DNA of 64,000 nt from contig OZ025281.1 of the NCBI GenBank assembly GCA_964019165.1, positions 2,746,240 through 2,810,239 of the forward strand, in the 5' to 3' direction. A program made the translations under genes and the position numbers. The stretch comes from Mastigias papua (taxonomy: Eukaryota; Cnidaria; Scyphozoa; Rhizostomeae; Mastigiidae). Below are positions 1-47,777 of this stretch, one piece after another; the stretch's first letter is position 1; each line of letters begins with the position of its first letter. The notes under the pieces were generated by a model that saw only the letters and a list, made by a program, of their open reading frames with translations, had not been told where the DNA came from and searched no databases.

Positions 1-493
1 CAATGCAAAAATTATCGAAACCTTGTTGTATCGGATTCTATAAGTCAAAATGAACTGGCCAACAAAAGAATGATTAGTCAATCAAATTCTTCCAGTCAAA
101 AATTCAACGAACAATGAATGGTGCCTAAATTCTTTGTAATATTGAAATCGATATGGAAATATGCACTAATTTTTTTGCATTTTCAGGATAATTTCATCCT
201 TCCTCTATATAGAGAGAACGTATTGGACAGAGTGTGAAAGGTCATGACCAAACAGCCTTCTCTAACTCTTAGGGAAGGAACGAAAAACAAGATTCAAACC
301 CAGAGGCATGCCAGAGGACATTAAAATAGGGGTGCAACAAACGAAATCTATCGGCACGATTGAACAAGGTACCAAAAAGCAAAGAATACTCGCACTTTAT
401 GCAGAAAGTGGAGAGGGTGTAGAAATCATAGCAATTTCGCTGATTGTTAAACAAACTAGATTTCAGTTGGTTGGAGACAAACTGTTTATTTAC

Positions 494-1690
494 CTTCTCT
501 GATGCTCTGTTCCACTCCTCACTGGAAACAAAGGAAATGTGAAGAAATCTTCCTTCGAACTCGCACTGGTGAATTAAAGGTGGACAATGTTCCTGAAAAA
601 AGATGTGGTGATGAAATTTAGACAATGTGATACATAAAAAGTAAATTCATAAGAGTACTAATGGCCAAAAGACAAGATTCAATTGAAACATCTTAACTAA
701 GGCCCCTATAGTTCGTTGTTGTCAGTTAAACAGCGAATTCTAGGCTTACTTCCAAACCAAATCAAAGCATAATTCAAACGAAGTCAAAACAGTGCAGAAA
801 ATAGCAAAACGCCATGGACATTGAAGAAAGAGGGAAAGCAGATAATTCTGAAACTAAATGACTAAGTGTCTCAGTGACTAAATGACAGGCTGGCTAACTG
901 ACCAACTGATTAAATGACCGACTGATTGACTGACTGCCCAACTGATCAACTGATCGACTAATTGACTGACTATCTAACTGACCAGCTAAATGATTGACTG
1001 AGTTCGACTGAGAAAGAGTACCTTCAACAATGAATAAACAGCTTCCTCCATGTCTGTTGTTGCACTGATGTAAACTCTGTATATGTTATTAACAGGAATA
1101 TCCAAGATGCTCGCATTAAGAGACTTGACAAGATTCTGCACGACTATATCCCAATCACCTGTAAATGCAGAGACACCTGTAATGTATTTACATAGATATA
1201 TTCACATACTCTTGATTACCAACTAATAGGGGAAGGGGTGGGAATAAACTAGGGGTTGGAAGCTGCTCTGAAATTAATAATTGGATGGTTAGAAGAAATG
1301 GGGAGCACAAAAAGTAGAAGACATGGAAACTTCTAGGAACAACTCAGGAAGACTTAGAAAAATCAAGAAGTGTCAATAAAAAACTATGTAAAAAATTTTA
1401 GTTACATCCCAAGTGATTGTTAAATAACTGACTGGTTGGTCTCTAAGTAAATAAAAACAGTCTCTGAGACGGAACACATTTTCACTGATACAAACCTTGC
1501 ACTTAATAAATGGGGGGTTGGATAAATTTCAAAAACTTACAATTGGGGGGTTGGTTATTTGGTACTCAAGTGCACTAATGATGAAGGATCACTATCAACA
1601 TTGAAGATCATCTAAATCATAATTGGCATTATTATCATAGTCATCATCATCGTCATCATCATCATCATCACCATAATTATCACCATAATT

Positions 1691-1734
<44 letters not shown>

Positions 1735-1777
1735 TATCATCATCATCTTCATCATCATCGTCATCATCGTCGTCATC

Positions 1778-1809
<32 letters not shown>

Positions 1810-1869
1810 CATATCATCATCATCATGATCATGATCATCATCATCATCATGATCATGATCATCATCATC

Positions 1870-1920
<51 letters not shown>

Positions 1921-3990
1921 TCCAAAAACACGCAGTGGCATCCTTTCATGATCACAAACTTCTCAAACCTTTCTTGATGTTTGTGTACGGCTCTTGATTT
2001 TCACTTCCAAAATGACTATGCTCTACTCCTTTGAAAACAAGATGATTGCTAATGTCTGCAGTTGATTCACCATCAAATGCCCCAATAATGTTGCTAACAT
2101 CATTGAATTGAGGAATGATCTCTCCACCTTCACCTAGTATTTCTGGCCCATGAGGATTACTGTCAGATTCAGTTCCATGCACATTTATATACTTTGTCAA
2201 GCGGGTCTCAAGCTGATGTTTCTCTTTCAATAATGTCTGAAGCTCATTTGCTTTTGTGTCTCTAAACAACTTGAATTGTCTTTGAATCTTGTCTTTATCT
2301 AAAAATGAATGCAAAGTCAAAAATACTTTAGCTATATGCTCACTACTTCATCCAAGAATTTCATCAAAAACTGAAACAACTGTCCATTTAAATAACAATT
2401 TTGATTATCATAGGGTATTGATTTTCTATATAATCACTTAAACCAAACAACTTTTCACATATAAATTACCATAAGTGCAGTGTGCTGTTATTATTAGAAT
2501 TGGACGAAGAGTCACAGCATCCCAATAAAAACAGCAGAAAATGGTTTTGCTTCAGAGACAAAAGGAAAAATTTTCACTCAACAAAAACTGAATTTCAATA
2601 TATTTATATACATAAATTATTTCTTTTTTACACTTGTTTTGAACAGGGCCAGTTGCTAAGCAGTCATAATTTGATAGTTGAATTGTACCCTATATAAGTA
2701 AGTAAACATGACATGAAACAATGATCCTAATATTGTGCACTACCTCTGAGATTTTGGTAATTTATTGACAGGTCTAAATATTACATTCAGGAGATTTGAG
2801 AAGGCTGTAGATGTTTGTAACTGAAAGATTACTTCCAAAGAGGGGGCATATAGAGCAGGTGCCAAGATATGATCCATGGACAGGTGCTAACAAAAGATAT
2901 ACTCTATGGACAAAATCAAGAGATGGTCTAGCTATATATTGATCAGCCTATTCATGTTTCTAGGTATAATATTGCAGATATGTAATGGTTGAAACCAGGG
3001 TTTTCTAATGTGATGTTCTATAGCACCTCTAAAAATTCTGTTTGCAGTTCTAGAGAGACGTCTGTGTAGATCACAGTGTATATCTATCAAGAGAGATTCT
3101 AGCTCAAGTAGAGTGATGTAAATACACTGTTATTTCCAAAATGTATACTTTCAGTGCTAATGGTCATAAGACTCAAGGGCTATTCCTCAATATAGTAGCC
3201 ATGAAAAATGCGCAGTTCTACATTTTCCTCTTAAAAACTTTGGCTGAAACCATTTGCAACATCATGCTCCAGAAAATTATACCCCCATGCCTACTTTCAT
3301 TTTGTGTTGTCGTGTTAAATGCACAAAAAGATGACACCTATAAGCTTGTTGAGTTCCACCACAAACTCCATCGTGTTTATTTTCATTCATATTCCCATAA
3401 ATTTCACTTTTATTCTTAGCATACCATTTTACATCTGACACTTGCATTTAAATAGATCTTGAACAACAAAGTGGCAAGCGCAAGGTATTACACCTACCCG
3501 CTTCAATTGCTGATGATCGATCTAAAGCGTCTTTCTCAGCCATCAATGCCCGGTCCCTTTCTTGCTTCAGTTTTGTGCATGTTGTCTGCAACATCTTGAG
3601 CTCTCCTCTCAACCTTCTGTTCTCATTCATAGTCACTTCGCATTGCTTGGTGAGCATTTCAATGTCACTTTCCCTCTCTAACTTATATTGGTCAAAATCT
3701 TTTCTCAGTTTCTCGGTCTCCGGGTCCAGCCGAACAGAAACAGCAGACTGCAAACTTGTTGTCTTCCTAATTCGATCATTACCTTTACTTTTCCGAATAC
3801 GGAAAGATCCAATCGACTTCAATGATATCGACAGAGGTCTTCGTTGTTTTGATGGGTAGTCCACGGGCACACGAACTTCATGATCGCTTGGAAATGTATC
3901 GAGCCCGCCTGCCTCATTTGCTGAATCGGTAGTCCTACTTCGCGAATTTCGCACTTTGTTTGAGCGAAAAATCGGAATTATATTGCCCAT
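494..3990 (-). CDS. NPHP3: Nephrocystin-3 (NPHP3), 5' part: four coding exons, gene continues beyond the left edge
   Basis: NPHP3 is a ciliary protein of the inversin compartment, with an N-terminal myristate, a coiled coil, a P-loop ATPase-like region and C-terminal TPR repeats. Exons read from the sequence (minus strand): 3498-3990, 1969-2298, 1022-1158 and 494-592. Phases match at every junction and give about 353 residues. The start is the second in-frame Met (3988-3990), because it gives MGNIIPIF, a Gly2 myristoylation-type start; a Met six codons upstream would destroy it. A coiled coil spans roughly residues 95-205 and continues across the first junction with the family-typical KIQRQFKLFRDTKANE. 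Exon 3 begins with DWDIVVQNL and exon 4 contains CEFEGRFLHISF, both aligning with the vertebrate protein. The ATPase and TPR parts lie outside the window. The exon 2 donor (GTTTGA) is weak, but phase and homology support it. Gene identity is secure; exact splice sites are inferred. Confidence 0.9.
840..1015. repeat. Degenerate ACTGA/GATTGA tetramer-like tract
   Basis: A low-complexity stretch of ACTGACTGAC and GATTGACTG variants in NPHP3 intron 3. Similar GATT/AATC tracts occur at about 17531-17581, 23390-23600, 28560-28640 and 28735-28785. No coding content. Confidence 0.6.
1632..1930. repeat. Imperfect (ATC)n microsatellite
   Basis: About 300 bases of ATC/ATG trinucleotides with scattered GATCATGATC interruptions. 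It lies in NPHP3 intron 2, 39 bases beyond the exon 2 donor. The long Met/Asp runs it could encode are an artefact of the repeat. Confidence 0.9.
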
Positions 3991-4009
3991 GACTATCAAG
4001 AGGGCCAAA

Positions 4010-5480
4010 CGTTATTAAACATGGCCGCTACAGAAATATTTGGCCAAAGACTGTTGGGAACCGTCAGCAGTCAACTCAAGAATTGACGTAAATGCGTACA
4101 AATGTCAGTCCACCATTGTTTACCACTATCAATCTCTCTTGTGGTAAATACTTCAGGTAAACATCATGAAATATGAGGGTCCCCATAGTTACGGAAATGA
4201 TCTATAGCAAAATGGCTGCATTAGGATCTTAATTGTCAATGGCAATGAAAAGACCATTGTTATTTGGTGTCTGAATAACACTCATCTTGGTTACTTGGCA
4301 TTATAGACATTCCCTGTCATCGGAAACAGTATATCACTGTTACAGCCTTCCAGAACTTGGAGCAATGTCCTCTGAGGTTTTGTATTTTCTATGAAATATT
4401 CTGTGTTTACATGCTGCACAAATTCAAAACACCAATGATGTACTTTCTGTAGGCCCCAAAGTGCCTATAATCTAAACGGTAAATTTAATAACATCAATTC
4501 TACGGATTATTTACCAATGGGCTTAGGGGGCGAGGGTTCCCTTGCCAAAAGCGATGTTCATTTTGCTAGGCACAGCCCCTACAAAATTGAAGACACTCAG
4601 CATCGATCCTACGTTTCAAAGTTTCCAGTTGTTTTCAAAAACGTGTTGCTTTCAAAAATACTGGTGTATGTGGCACATGAGCTTTTATTTCTCTTATTCC
4701 CAGCACCCCTGCATGTTGTGCACTATTGCTTTCAACAAATCCTGTTTTCTGATAGCCCTTGTGACGGAATACTTGGACTTAGAACTCCAATAAAAAAGAG
4801 GCGTAGATAACTGTAAATACTTGTTGATTATACTGCATAGTTTCGTCATACTAAGCTAAATCATATTTCAAGCCTTTAGGCTATGGGAGTAGCTAAAACA
4901 AAGCCAAACCCTTTTACAAAGTTGCATCTAGAGCTCCTCTTAAAGATTTATAAATCTCCACCGCATCCTCCCTGTCCTCTTAGACACAATAAAGCCTAGC
5001 TGAATGCATTGCCTACTTTGTGAAAAATTCAAGTACATTAGGGGAAGAGATGTCCGAAATTAAGCAGCCAACCACGAGATTAGAAATTCTTCCCTAAGCT
5101 GAATACAAATACCCAATAGTTTCAAATTTTCTTCTTGTGACATCTCGATTAGAGAAAGCAGCAAAGGAAAGGGGCAAGGGGGCAACATGTGTATTACATG
5201 GTACAAAAGATATGATGGTAGTGTCATATCATGTATGGCATGACTTTCGTGGCCAAATTTCATACTTTCCAGGCATTAGGAAATCGAAGGAAATAGAAAC
5301 TAAATTAAGATCACGTTACGCTGAAAACAACCATGACACTAATTGCTGCCCATATAAATTATCAAAGAATCCTAAGAGTAAAATATAGAATCAAATTTAA
5401 AGTACTTCGAGGAAAATACACGCTGGCTGCTGGATTACCTAGATTACTTGTGAAACATTGGAAGAATTCCCCAAAATTTC
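4010..5480. other. Region upstream of NPHP3, no gene recognised
   Basis: This stretch lies 5' of the NPHP3 start and 3' of MDC1. It contains short ORFs on both strands (for example 4517-4810 +) that I do not recognise. A strong-context ATG on the plus strand at 4020 opens a 21-codon ORF only 30 bases from the NPHP3 start codon, as might be seen at a bidirectional promoter. No conserved exon is visible. Confidence 0.4.
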
Positions 5481-5499
5481 GCGATGGTAATCGATAACG

Positions 5500-5815
5500 C
5501 TACAGAAAACGGTACGTCTCCTGGCGTCGCTGGAGTCGCTGGCTTTCGGGACCAGCGAACCAACAGACCATACGTAAACGTCCAAATATTGTTCAACGAC
5601 CGACTGGGTCGCTGGGACAGATTCATGTTCTATCCCAGCGACCTAAACGTCTCAGAAGACCCAGTGTGAAGCTTGTGAGAACAAATGACTATGATCCCAG
5701 CGACCCCAGCGACCCCAGCGATCCCAGCGACCCCAGCGACCCCAGCGACCCAAGCAACTCTGGCGACCTACTGTGAACGTTTTTCCATTGACTTCAACGA
5801 CCATGTGTGAGGGCC
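5500..5815. repeat. CCAGCGAC/GTCGCTGG repeat block with 9-bp tandem core
   Basis: GTCGCTGG units in one orientation (about 5526-5542) are followed by CCAGCGAC units (5550-5645) and a 9-bp tandem array of CCCAGCGAC (about 5697-5753). The right end reads GAGGGCCCTAAC. The inverted layout and GC content well above the flanks suggest a small non-autonomous element with internal tandem repeats. The overlapping ORFs on both strands come from the repeat. Confidence 0.55.
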
Positions 5816-6017
5816 CTAACTGTAAATGCAGCATATGTAAATGTATATATAGAAATTAGTATCTTTTCATTTAGACTGCAAGTAAAATTCAAAAAATATT
5901 TTTTTCTTTATTTATGATTACTTAGTTGTCGATTTAGATTAGTTTACGTGTATATATATATGTATATTTGTAAACTATATATTTGTAAACTAGAAATAAA
6001 ATCGATGTGAAACAATT

Positions 6018-6148
<131 letters not shown>

Positions 6149-7135
6149 AGGCTTTAGAACAGGGGTTGCCATCGCTCCCATTGCCCCGAGCTGCAAGCGT
6201 CTTTGATCTGAGATAGGTTCTTGTGTTACACTACAAATGCGCAGAACTGCTCCTTGACATAATGTACCGTAACTGCGATAGCTCAATAAGGCTCAAATAT
6301 TTGAAAGGCTTCTTACTACTAGCAAATTCAAACTGAATAAATTTGACTGTACGCAACAGAAAACCGAACATATACCTAAACAAGTGCCAATAAAACCACA
6401 GTACACCATCATTATAAAACCATTAACCAAACCATTTATGTCGCCTCTCTCTTTCTCTCTACTAATCTTAACAGCAAATTTCCAGTAAATAAACTGCTAG
6501 CTACATTAAAATCATCTTTTTTGTCGCTTTGAAATACTTGATCTTTTGGTCGATTCGGGCTCTGATTTACTGTAACTTCGTTTCCCTCTGCTATTTGGTT
6601 GTCCATGATCAAACTGCAAACGATATCTGGATTAATGAGTTAAGAGGCTTTAACATAAAATATAAAAAGTAATCTGATAATCGGAAACTGCATTGATCTA
6701 CTGTTGCTTGATAAGTATTATACACTTCTTTATTTGTTTATTTTTAACCAACACTTCAACTGGATAAAACACTCTAATTAACAAGGCGGTTATGAAAGTG
6801 TGTCTATTAAATTAAAAGACATATTAAATAAATAAATGTATTAAAGAAAGCAGAAAATAACATGAAAACAGTAAAGGAACATCACTTAACATATACATCT
6901 CGAAAATCCAGAAAATCTTGCTTATTCGAGCTGCGAGTTTCCAATAGATGCACATCAAAATTTCTACGCCACTAGAACAAAAACTCTTTCTCCCATATTC
7001 CGTTCTAATAATTTTCAAAAGAATCATCCTCGTGTTGCTTCGAGTAATTCTTCGATGTGACGACACAGTGAATTAGTATTTAAACTGGCCTATCATATCT
7101 CCACTTAAGCAAGATTTCACAAATTGGCAAGCTCG

Positions 7136-7141
7136 TTTATT
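7136..7141 (-). terminator. Candidate poly(A) signal AATAAA of MDC1
   Basis: AATAAA on the minus strand about 206 bases beyond the MDC1 stop codon (7347-7349). Position and strand fit a 3' UTR end, but there is no transcript evidence. Confidence 0.4.
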
Positions 7142-7346
7142 ATTTGCATTGCTGACTGGATGAATTTCTACTGTATTATGGCATATTATAGCATATAAAA
7201 TTGGACAATACTGTATCACACAGGTCCTGTTGATGGAGCTGCTTGCTCGAATTTTACCTGAACCTGGACACTATGCAGAGCCAAAACTTAAACTTTAAAC
7301 TCTACATGAAGCTTGAATATGAGGCTAAATAATAAAGTTAGAAGGC

Positions 7347-41803
<34,457 letters not shown>

Positions 41804-41888
41804 TACAAAACTGACATCAGTACGTAGGCAAAGTAAGCAGTTTTACAAAGTGAAGAAAGCTGTAATTTCTAGGCCGTTTGTTGTGACA

Positions 41889-41897
41889 TTTCGCGCC
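41889..41897 (+). promoter_or_regulatory. Perfect E2F-type site upstream of MDC1
   Basis: TTTCGCGCC matches the E2F consensus TTTSGCGCS exactly and lies 86 bases upstream of the MDC1 start codon (41801-41803) in a region otherwise poor in CG. This would fit S-phase-linked transcription of a checkpoint gene (inference). Confidence 0.5.
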
Positions 41898-42399
41898 ATG
41901 TAGCCTCATTTTCAAGTGAAGGCAACAGGGAAAAGAATTAATTTTCAGTTTGGGATTGGTCTTTAATGAAGTTTCTCTGTCGCTGATTTACTCTGCACAC
42001 AGTAGCAACAATTTGTTAGGAATCAGATGAATAACAGATCAAAAGTCTAATGAAGTTTCCACGGCCTTACAGCTTTTGAAAACTCGAGGATATTTTGAAT
42101 ACCTCTGAGGGCATGTTTTAATCGCATAATGTATCATTTGTCGCAACCAGTTTGCAGTTTCATCTTTGCTCGTCGTGCCCACAACAGGAGAAATTATCAC
42201 TAAGGAAAATTGTTGGTTCTTTGTTACAAACAAACCTTTCTGAGAAGCAAAGAAGGAACGTTCTAGTCCAGCGAAGGAGTGTACTGTGCAATTTCTCCTG
42301 AATGGAAATCCGCATTCATTGAATCGATTTGCTTGTGGGAAAAACAACGTCAACCATCGAAATTTGTGTTTGCTATAGGATGTCTTCTCCATTGGATCA

Positions 42400-45300
42400 A
42401 TTGCACTTTCGCTGTTTGGTTAGAACAAAATTATGAGCCGTAGTGCTAGTTCTAAGACCACAACTGAGAATAGAGAGGATTTGGTAGCTCGCAAGTTCTA
42501 AGGATGGCTATTCACAAAAAATAAGTGAAAAACACTCTGTTATGCGCTCTTTCCATACAATTACAAACTATTACTAAAACAAGCTGCATCCTATATGGAA
42601 ATAAGTGTTTAAAATGTTTCTCTATAATAACCATTTTTTCAGCCACAATGTGTGAATACATTCTTGTTTAGCACAATAAAGATACATTTGGTGACCAATA
42701 AGGGATTTAACTGATTGCTTCGAATTGTCTGTAATTTGCTTTTCCCTATGATTTCTCTAGATAACATTTTATCATGGCCATAACCGATTGCCAGCAGAAT
42801 TTCTTTAAACTTCAGCTAGAGTTAGAATTATGACTGCTAGTCTTCTTTGCATTCAAGCAATTTGTAAAGTAGACTGATTAACTTCTTGCTCTGATAAAGT
42901 TTATTCTGTTTTTCAATAAAATTTGGACTAAATGAACCAAATAGCGATTGTAAGACAAAGCAAAGAACTAAACATAGCTAGAACCTCCTCTAATTTGAGC
43001 GTATTACAAAGCTGATCCTGGAGAAAACTGTGTGACATGCCTCTCCATGCCCATGTGGCACTCCACTACTTCATCGTTGGGCACTAAAATGTTCATTAAG
43101 TAATTTTGGACAGCAGATAGGCCATAATTATCTAACTATCCCCCACTTTCATTCTCAATTCTCTTGAGCTCAGCGAATTTGTTTAATATTCTTAAAAATG
43201 CACTCACATATGCAAGCACAATAATATCAAATTATCTGGGGAATAAGGAAGTTTGATAAAGGATTTGTAATTCTCAATGTGATGTGCTCGTAAAATCTAT
43301 TGAGCTTATAAATAATCCTGTATTGTTAGGACAAGGAGCTAGCATTAATTAATCTGTCACCCATAAGTTTAAACGAGCTTTATGTTAATTATTGAAATAC
43401 ACAGTGAGCCTATATGTTTTGGACAATAGCTGTACTCATATCTTGAAATTACTGCTCCATGTGGTAGCATATTCTCACAGAGTCTGACATCAAAGACATT
43501 CGCAACGAGCCTCTCATCCGCGAACTATTTAGCTTCACGTTAATCCAGACAAGCAAAATCACTCAACCTCTATCTGATTTTCATCCGTGTCTGCCAATCG
43601 CTCAAGTTCATTTATCCAATTCTGATGAGAATAGATTGTAAATGCTCTTTGCGGGGAAGAGAAAGAAAATAATTTTGATAAAAAATGTTACATTATTGAT
43701 AAGATGGAGGTGTTTAATGCGATTCGATTCATGTACGGGCAATCTAATGTCATAAAGAAAGATATTGAGAGTGTTAAATTCATTTTTAATTAAATAAGGA
43801 AGGAATACTATGAAGTGTTAGGGAACATTAAGACGATTATCTTCACACCAATGTGCTGATCTTCATGATAAAGAAGAGCCTGAATTGGTTATAATGAGAA
43901 AACACGATAATAGCTGTCCTCTGATAGGTAAATTAATAATCCTGCTCTTTCTGTATCCAAAGATGTTGTTGGAACTTGATGCAAGAATTACAACGAAGTA
44001 ATTTCTCGTATATATATAATGAGCTGACTTTTTCCTGAACACACTGGCCTGCAATTGGTAGTAATTTCCCTATGAAAAGGGGATAATGCTGGCATAAAAA
44101 ATTAAAATGCTTTCTAAAAGTATTGAATGTTTTGGTAATAATAGATCGCTAATTACGTAGTTAATTGGTATACATGTAAGCATGGGCCTCGGTGGTACAT
44201 TATAGTGAGAAACGTAATCCATTCAAGTAAGTGAAACGGACTTACAATGCTACCGTAAACCCTCAGCACGGTGGGAGACACTGCCTAAGGGTATGGATTG
44301 CTTTCCAGTGCAACTACCTTTTAGCACTAATGATCATTCCCAGGCTTCTGATAACTCTCATGGGGCACGGGGCAAATAGAAAAACGGGGGACCCTGAAGA
44401 ATTATTTCTATCGCTGTTTGGGGCTCCTCTCAGGTTCGGGGTCAGAAGTGATCTAGCCGTTGTCCTCTCTCGGTGTGCCTGCTCATTCCATGTGTAGCAG
44501 TTACACCGATTGTCTGAACGAAATTAGACATTCGTAGATTTGAAAGATGTTTCGTAGAAGAGAGAGTTCATTACCGAGGGCTTTGCAGAGTGTTATTCAA
44601 TTGCACGTCAGGTGATGAGACCCAGCTTTTAGAATTTCCTTCTCACCTGCATAATTGCATTGGAAAAAACCAATTATAAGAAATATCTATATGCATGTTT
44701 ATACATACTTACGCGAATCGTTTGTGTTCCATTCATTATGATCGATGCTGAATTCACTGATCTAATCATTTGTTTTCTGAGCCAGAAAATACCCATATAT
44801 AATTTCCTATCGATCATAACGGACTGTTTTGACGTTAAGTAGTATCATCTTACATTGATAACGATCTTTAATATTCAACAGGCATAGTTAAAGAGGATGA
44901 GAAAATGTTCTCTGCGCAATAACGATGTAAACTTTACTGCATCATACAGTTAAATTCGGGGTCCAAAGTCCTACAATGACCACTGCCGATCAGGAGGACG
45001 GTACCACGAAACACAAACTAAAGGGAGGTTGGTTGACAATGCCCTCTTGTGACCACGCCTTTCAATCTGGCGTACATTAATATATGCAACTAAGGACGAA
45101 AAACTGCAATGGTTGGACAGCAAGAAAGAAACTGCAAGAAGAATACCTTGCAAGAAAAGTCGACCCTGAAGAAAGCTGGGGGGCATATGTTCGATCAATT
45201 TCCTCAGAAGCACTGGCACTGCAGCCAATAATAAGCGTTTTTGGACACTGTTGAAAAGCTTATTTCAATGTCTTTCCTATTGCATTGGCATTTTATTACT

Positions 45301-47760
45301 TTCGCCAGCACTTTGCCTGAGATCCAAGAAAAAGTTACTGGAATAGAAAGCCCCTGTTAGTTGATTCAATATTTCATCCAACCTTTCATCCTGCCGATCT
45401 ATCCAGGTGCCTATCTTATGATGTTAGCGACCAAGAATCTCCGCTTCCTTCTGTGGTCTGAAATTCTATTGAAAGTAACAGTTGTACATTTTGCCCGTTC
45501 CATCAGTTAAACTATGCATTTATTTCATTCTCTCTGCTCCTTTCGCTCTCATTCCATCTATTCACCTAACAATTCAAGTAAAACTGAGAAAATTAAGGCA
45601 CTGTTGGATGACCCAGCATGATATTCAGGCAGTTTAGTTAGTTTCTTCCAAAGTGACAGCAAATGTTGGGACAAGTGTTGAAGTTTGTCATTTGCATTAA
45701 GGCATGCAGAAATTAGTTAGATACACTAAATAATGCGGATTTTATCAATCTCACTACCAACTCCACGACTGACCTTGGAGAACTTCTACAGAGCATAATA
45801 TGCTAAGCTAAAATGTCACTGCATCAAAGGTCTGCATCAAGGGAAGTCGAGAGCTGACCGTTTTTCTCCCAGCTATTACAATGTAGAAAAGTTCCTGATT
45901 ATCATACGCACTAACAAAACGCACCTACAGAGCAGGCTCTGACCATTATGCATGTTTTGTTTTCAAATATATGTGAGAAATAACTATTATATAAATTGCA
46001 TATTAGCCTGACTAACTAACTAACTAACTGACTAATTAACTAACAAACTAACTAACTAAATAACTAACTAACTAAATTGCTAACTAACTAACTAACTAAC
46101 TAATCAACTAACTAACTAACTAGCTAGCTAACTAACTAGCGAACTATCTATCTAAATAGTGAACTAACTAATTAACTAACTAACTAATCATCTAAATAAT
46201 TAACTAGCTAACTTAAAAACTAATTCTAAGAGAATCTTTTTCAAATGATGCGTAATGTAGTATGCACAGACTTCATAGCAATGTTCTTAACTTCCTGACG
46301 AATGGAGCCTCATTGTTCCTATCATGCATGTTTTCATGTGTATACGATCAATCCACTTTCCATTTACGTCTAATGAGGGTGGTACGGAAGTCTACTTTAG
46401 CTGACACAATTCATCTCTTGTACAAGAGGAGAAGAGGTGGATACCAAAACTCGTGTATTCTGTTCCACAAGACTCTTTCCTCGTCAACGTCAGCCATTAC
46501 TGTTTCTCCTTATTTTCTGCTAAGCGCATTTGGCCTCCCATTAGCAAGTTAATTTATCATTCTCTTTCTATCACTTGCGTTTACTTAAAAAGTCATTCAT
46601 GATGCCTTTCTAGCTTATGGTAAACAATTTATGAAGATATGTACTAATTATGAAGTATAGACCACTAGAGGTGAGTGCTAACAACTAACAGACAAATTAT
46701 ATCTTAACATTAGAGATAAATTTGCATGGTTTTTGCTGTAATACAGTTCCTCAATATCTGAAATGTTTTTGAAGTTCACTATTTTGAAGGCATTGTCTCT
46801 TCTGGAGACCATTCTATTTGGGTTCCGAGGAAGTCATGTCGCCTGTAGTGATCAAAGATCAAGAATACACCTATGGTTAATCAGAATACACCAAAATATA
46901 TATGCATTTCCGATTACAAGCTACTTGAATTTCCCAGCCCTTTTTCGACATTTTTATTCTGGTACACGTCTTTTTGTAGTAAAGTGATTTTTAAGAAGAC
47001 AGTACTCCACTGCTCAAACGTTAGCAAGGTTCAGTACTGAATTCATAGATTTCTGTAATAATACATTAATTTCAGTGTTTTGTATGTGTAGGGCCCGTCC
47101 GTCTGTGTATCACTGCAGTGCTACATAAATTCGTATATTCTTGCTAAAGAAGCTAGGGCATCTTGAAAAGTTTAGTACTGAAGTCATGAGAAAGCTAACA
47201 AGGTTTCAGTGCTGAGTGAAAAGAAGCTTTCGTATAACCAAAAAAACGTGTAGTTGGTAGTGGAAAGCAAACAGATGCTAGTAATGAGATCAACGAGAGA
47301 AGACGTAATGGAAAGAGCAACTCCTGCTGAAAGAAGACAATATGGGGTAATTCAGTCAAGCAATTAAACGTCTTTTAATGACTGAATGGTGTTTGTCCTC
47401 CTGCTCATGGTAACGGAATCGGCAAGGAAGAGATGAAATCCATTCATTTACTTGAATCAATTAAGATGATGATTTGCAGGAGGAACAATGGGTCTGACTT
47501 TGAAAAGATGCTACGGAAAGTGGCAAGACATTTTTATTTACCGTATGAGAACACCCGTCGAGCGAAGTCAATGACGTGACAATCGTATGCGCTGGATTTT
47601 GTGTGAGATTTTTCTAAATAAGTCGTCCAGAGCTCCAAAATATGGCGTAATTTCGCAGTGCATTACCCAGCAGATGTTGTTGTACTTCGATCTATGAATA
47701 ATTAAATGTCACTGATTAGTAATACAAGTATATAATTGTTCTTTAAAGCTGATCCAGACG
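42400..47760. other. Gene-poor interval between MDC1 and the neuropeptide gene
   Basis: No exon that I can assign to a family. Short ORFs exist, for example 45084-45254 (+), whose stretch RKKLQEEYLARKVDPEES looks protein-like but has no supporting context. A CTAA tetramer array lies at about 46004-46210. The rest is AT-rich unique sequence. Confidence 0.5.
46004..46210. repeat. (CTAA)n tetramer array
   Basis: Runs of ACTAACTAACTA with ATTA, GCTA and AAAT variants over about 200 bases, 1.8 kb upstream of the neuropeptide precursor. Confidence 0.9.
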
Positions 47761-47771
47761 TAATCTGACGC

Positions 47772-47777
47772 TATAAA
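47772..47777 (+). promoter_or_regulatory. TATA box of the PRS-amide precursor gene
   Basis: TATAAA in the context GCTATAAAGAGGC, about 250 bases upstream of the start codon. It would place transcription start near 47800 and leave a 5' UTR of about 220 bases if unspliced. Confidence 0.5.

Noticed and set aside
3575..3859. 94-codon plus-strand ORF over NPHP3 exon 1
   Set aside because: Antisense shadow of the coiled-coil coding exon.
4284..4300. GGTTACTTGGCAT as an RFX X-box for the ciliary gene NPHP3
   Set aside because: Only a partial match to the X-box consensus, and about 290 bases upstream.
42039..42392. 117-codon minus-strand ORF just upstream of MDC1 exon 1
   Set aside because: No recognised domain, no splice sites linking it to MDC1, and ordinary-looking chance composition. 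It may be promoter or upstream transcribed sequence.
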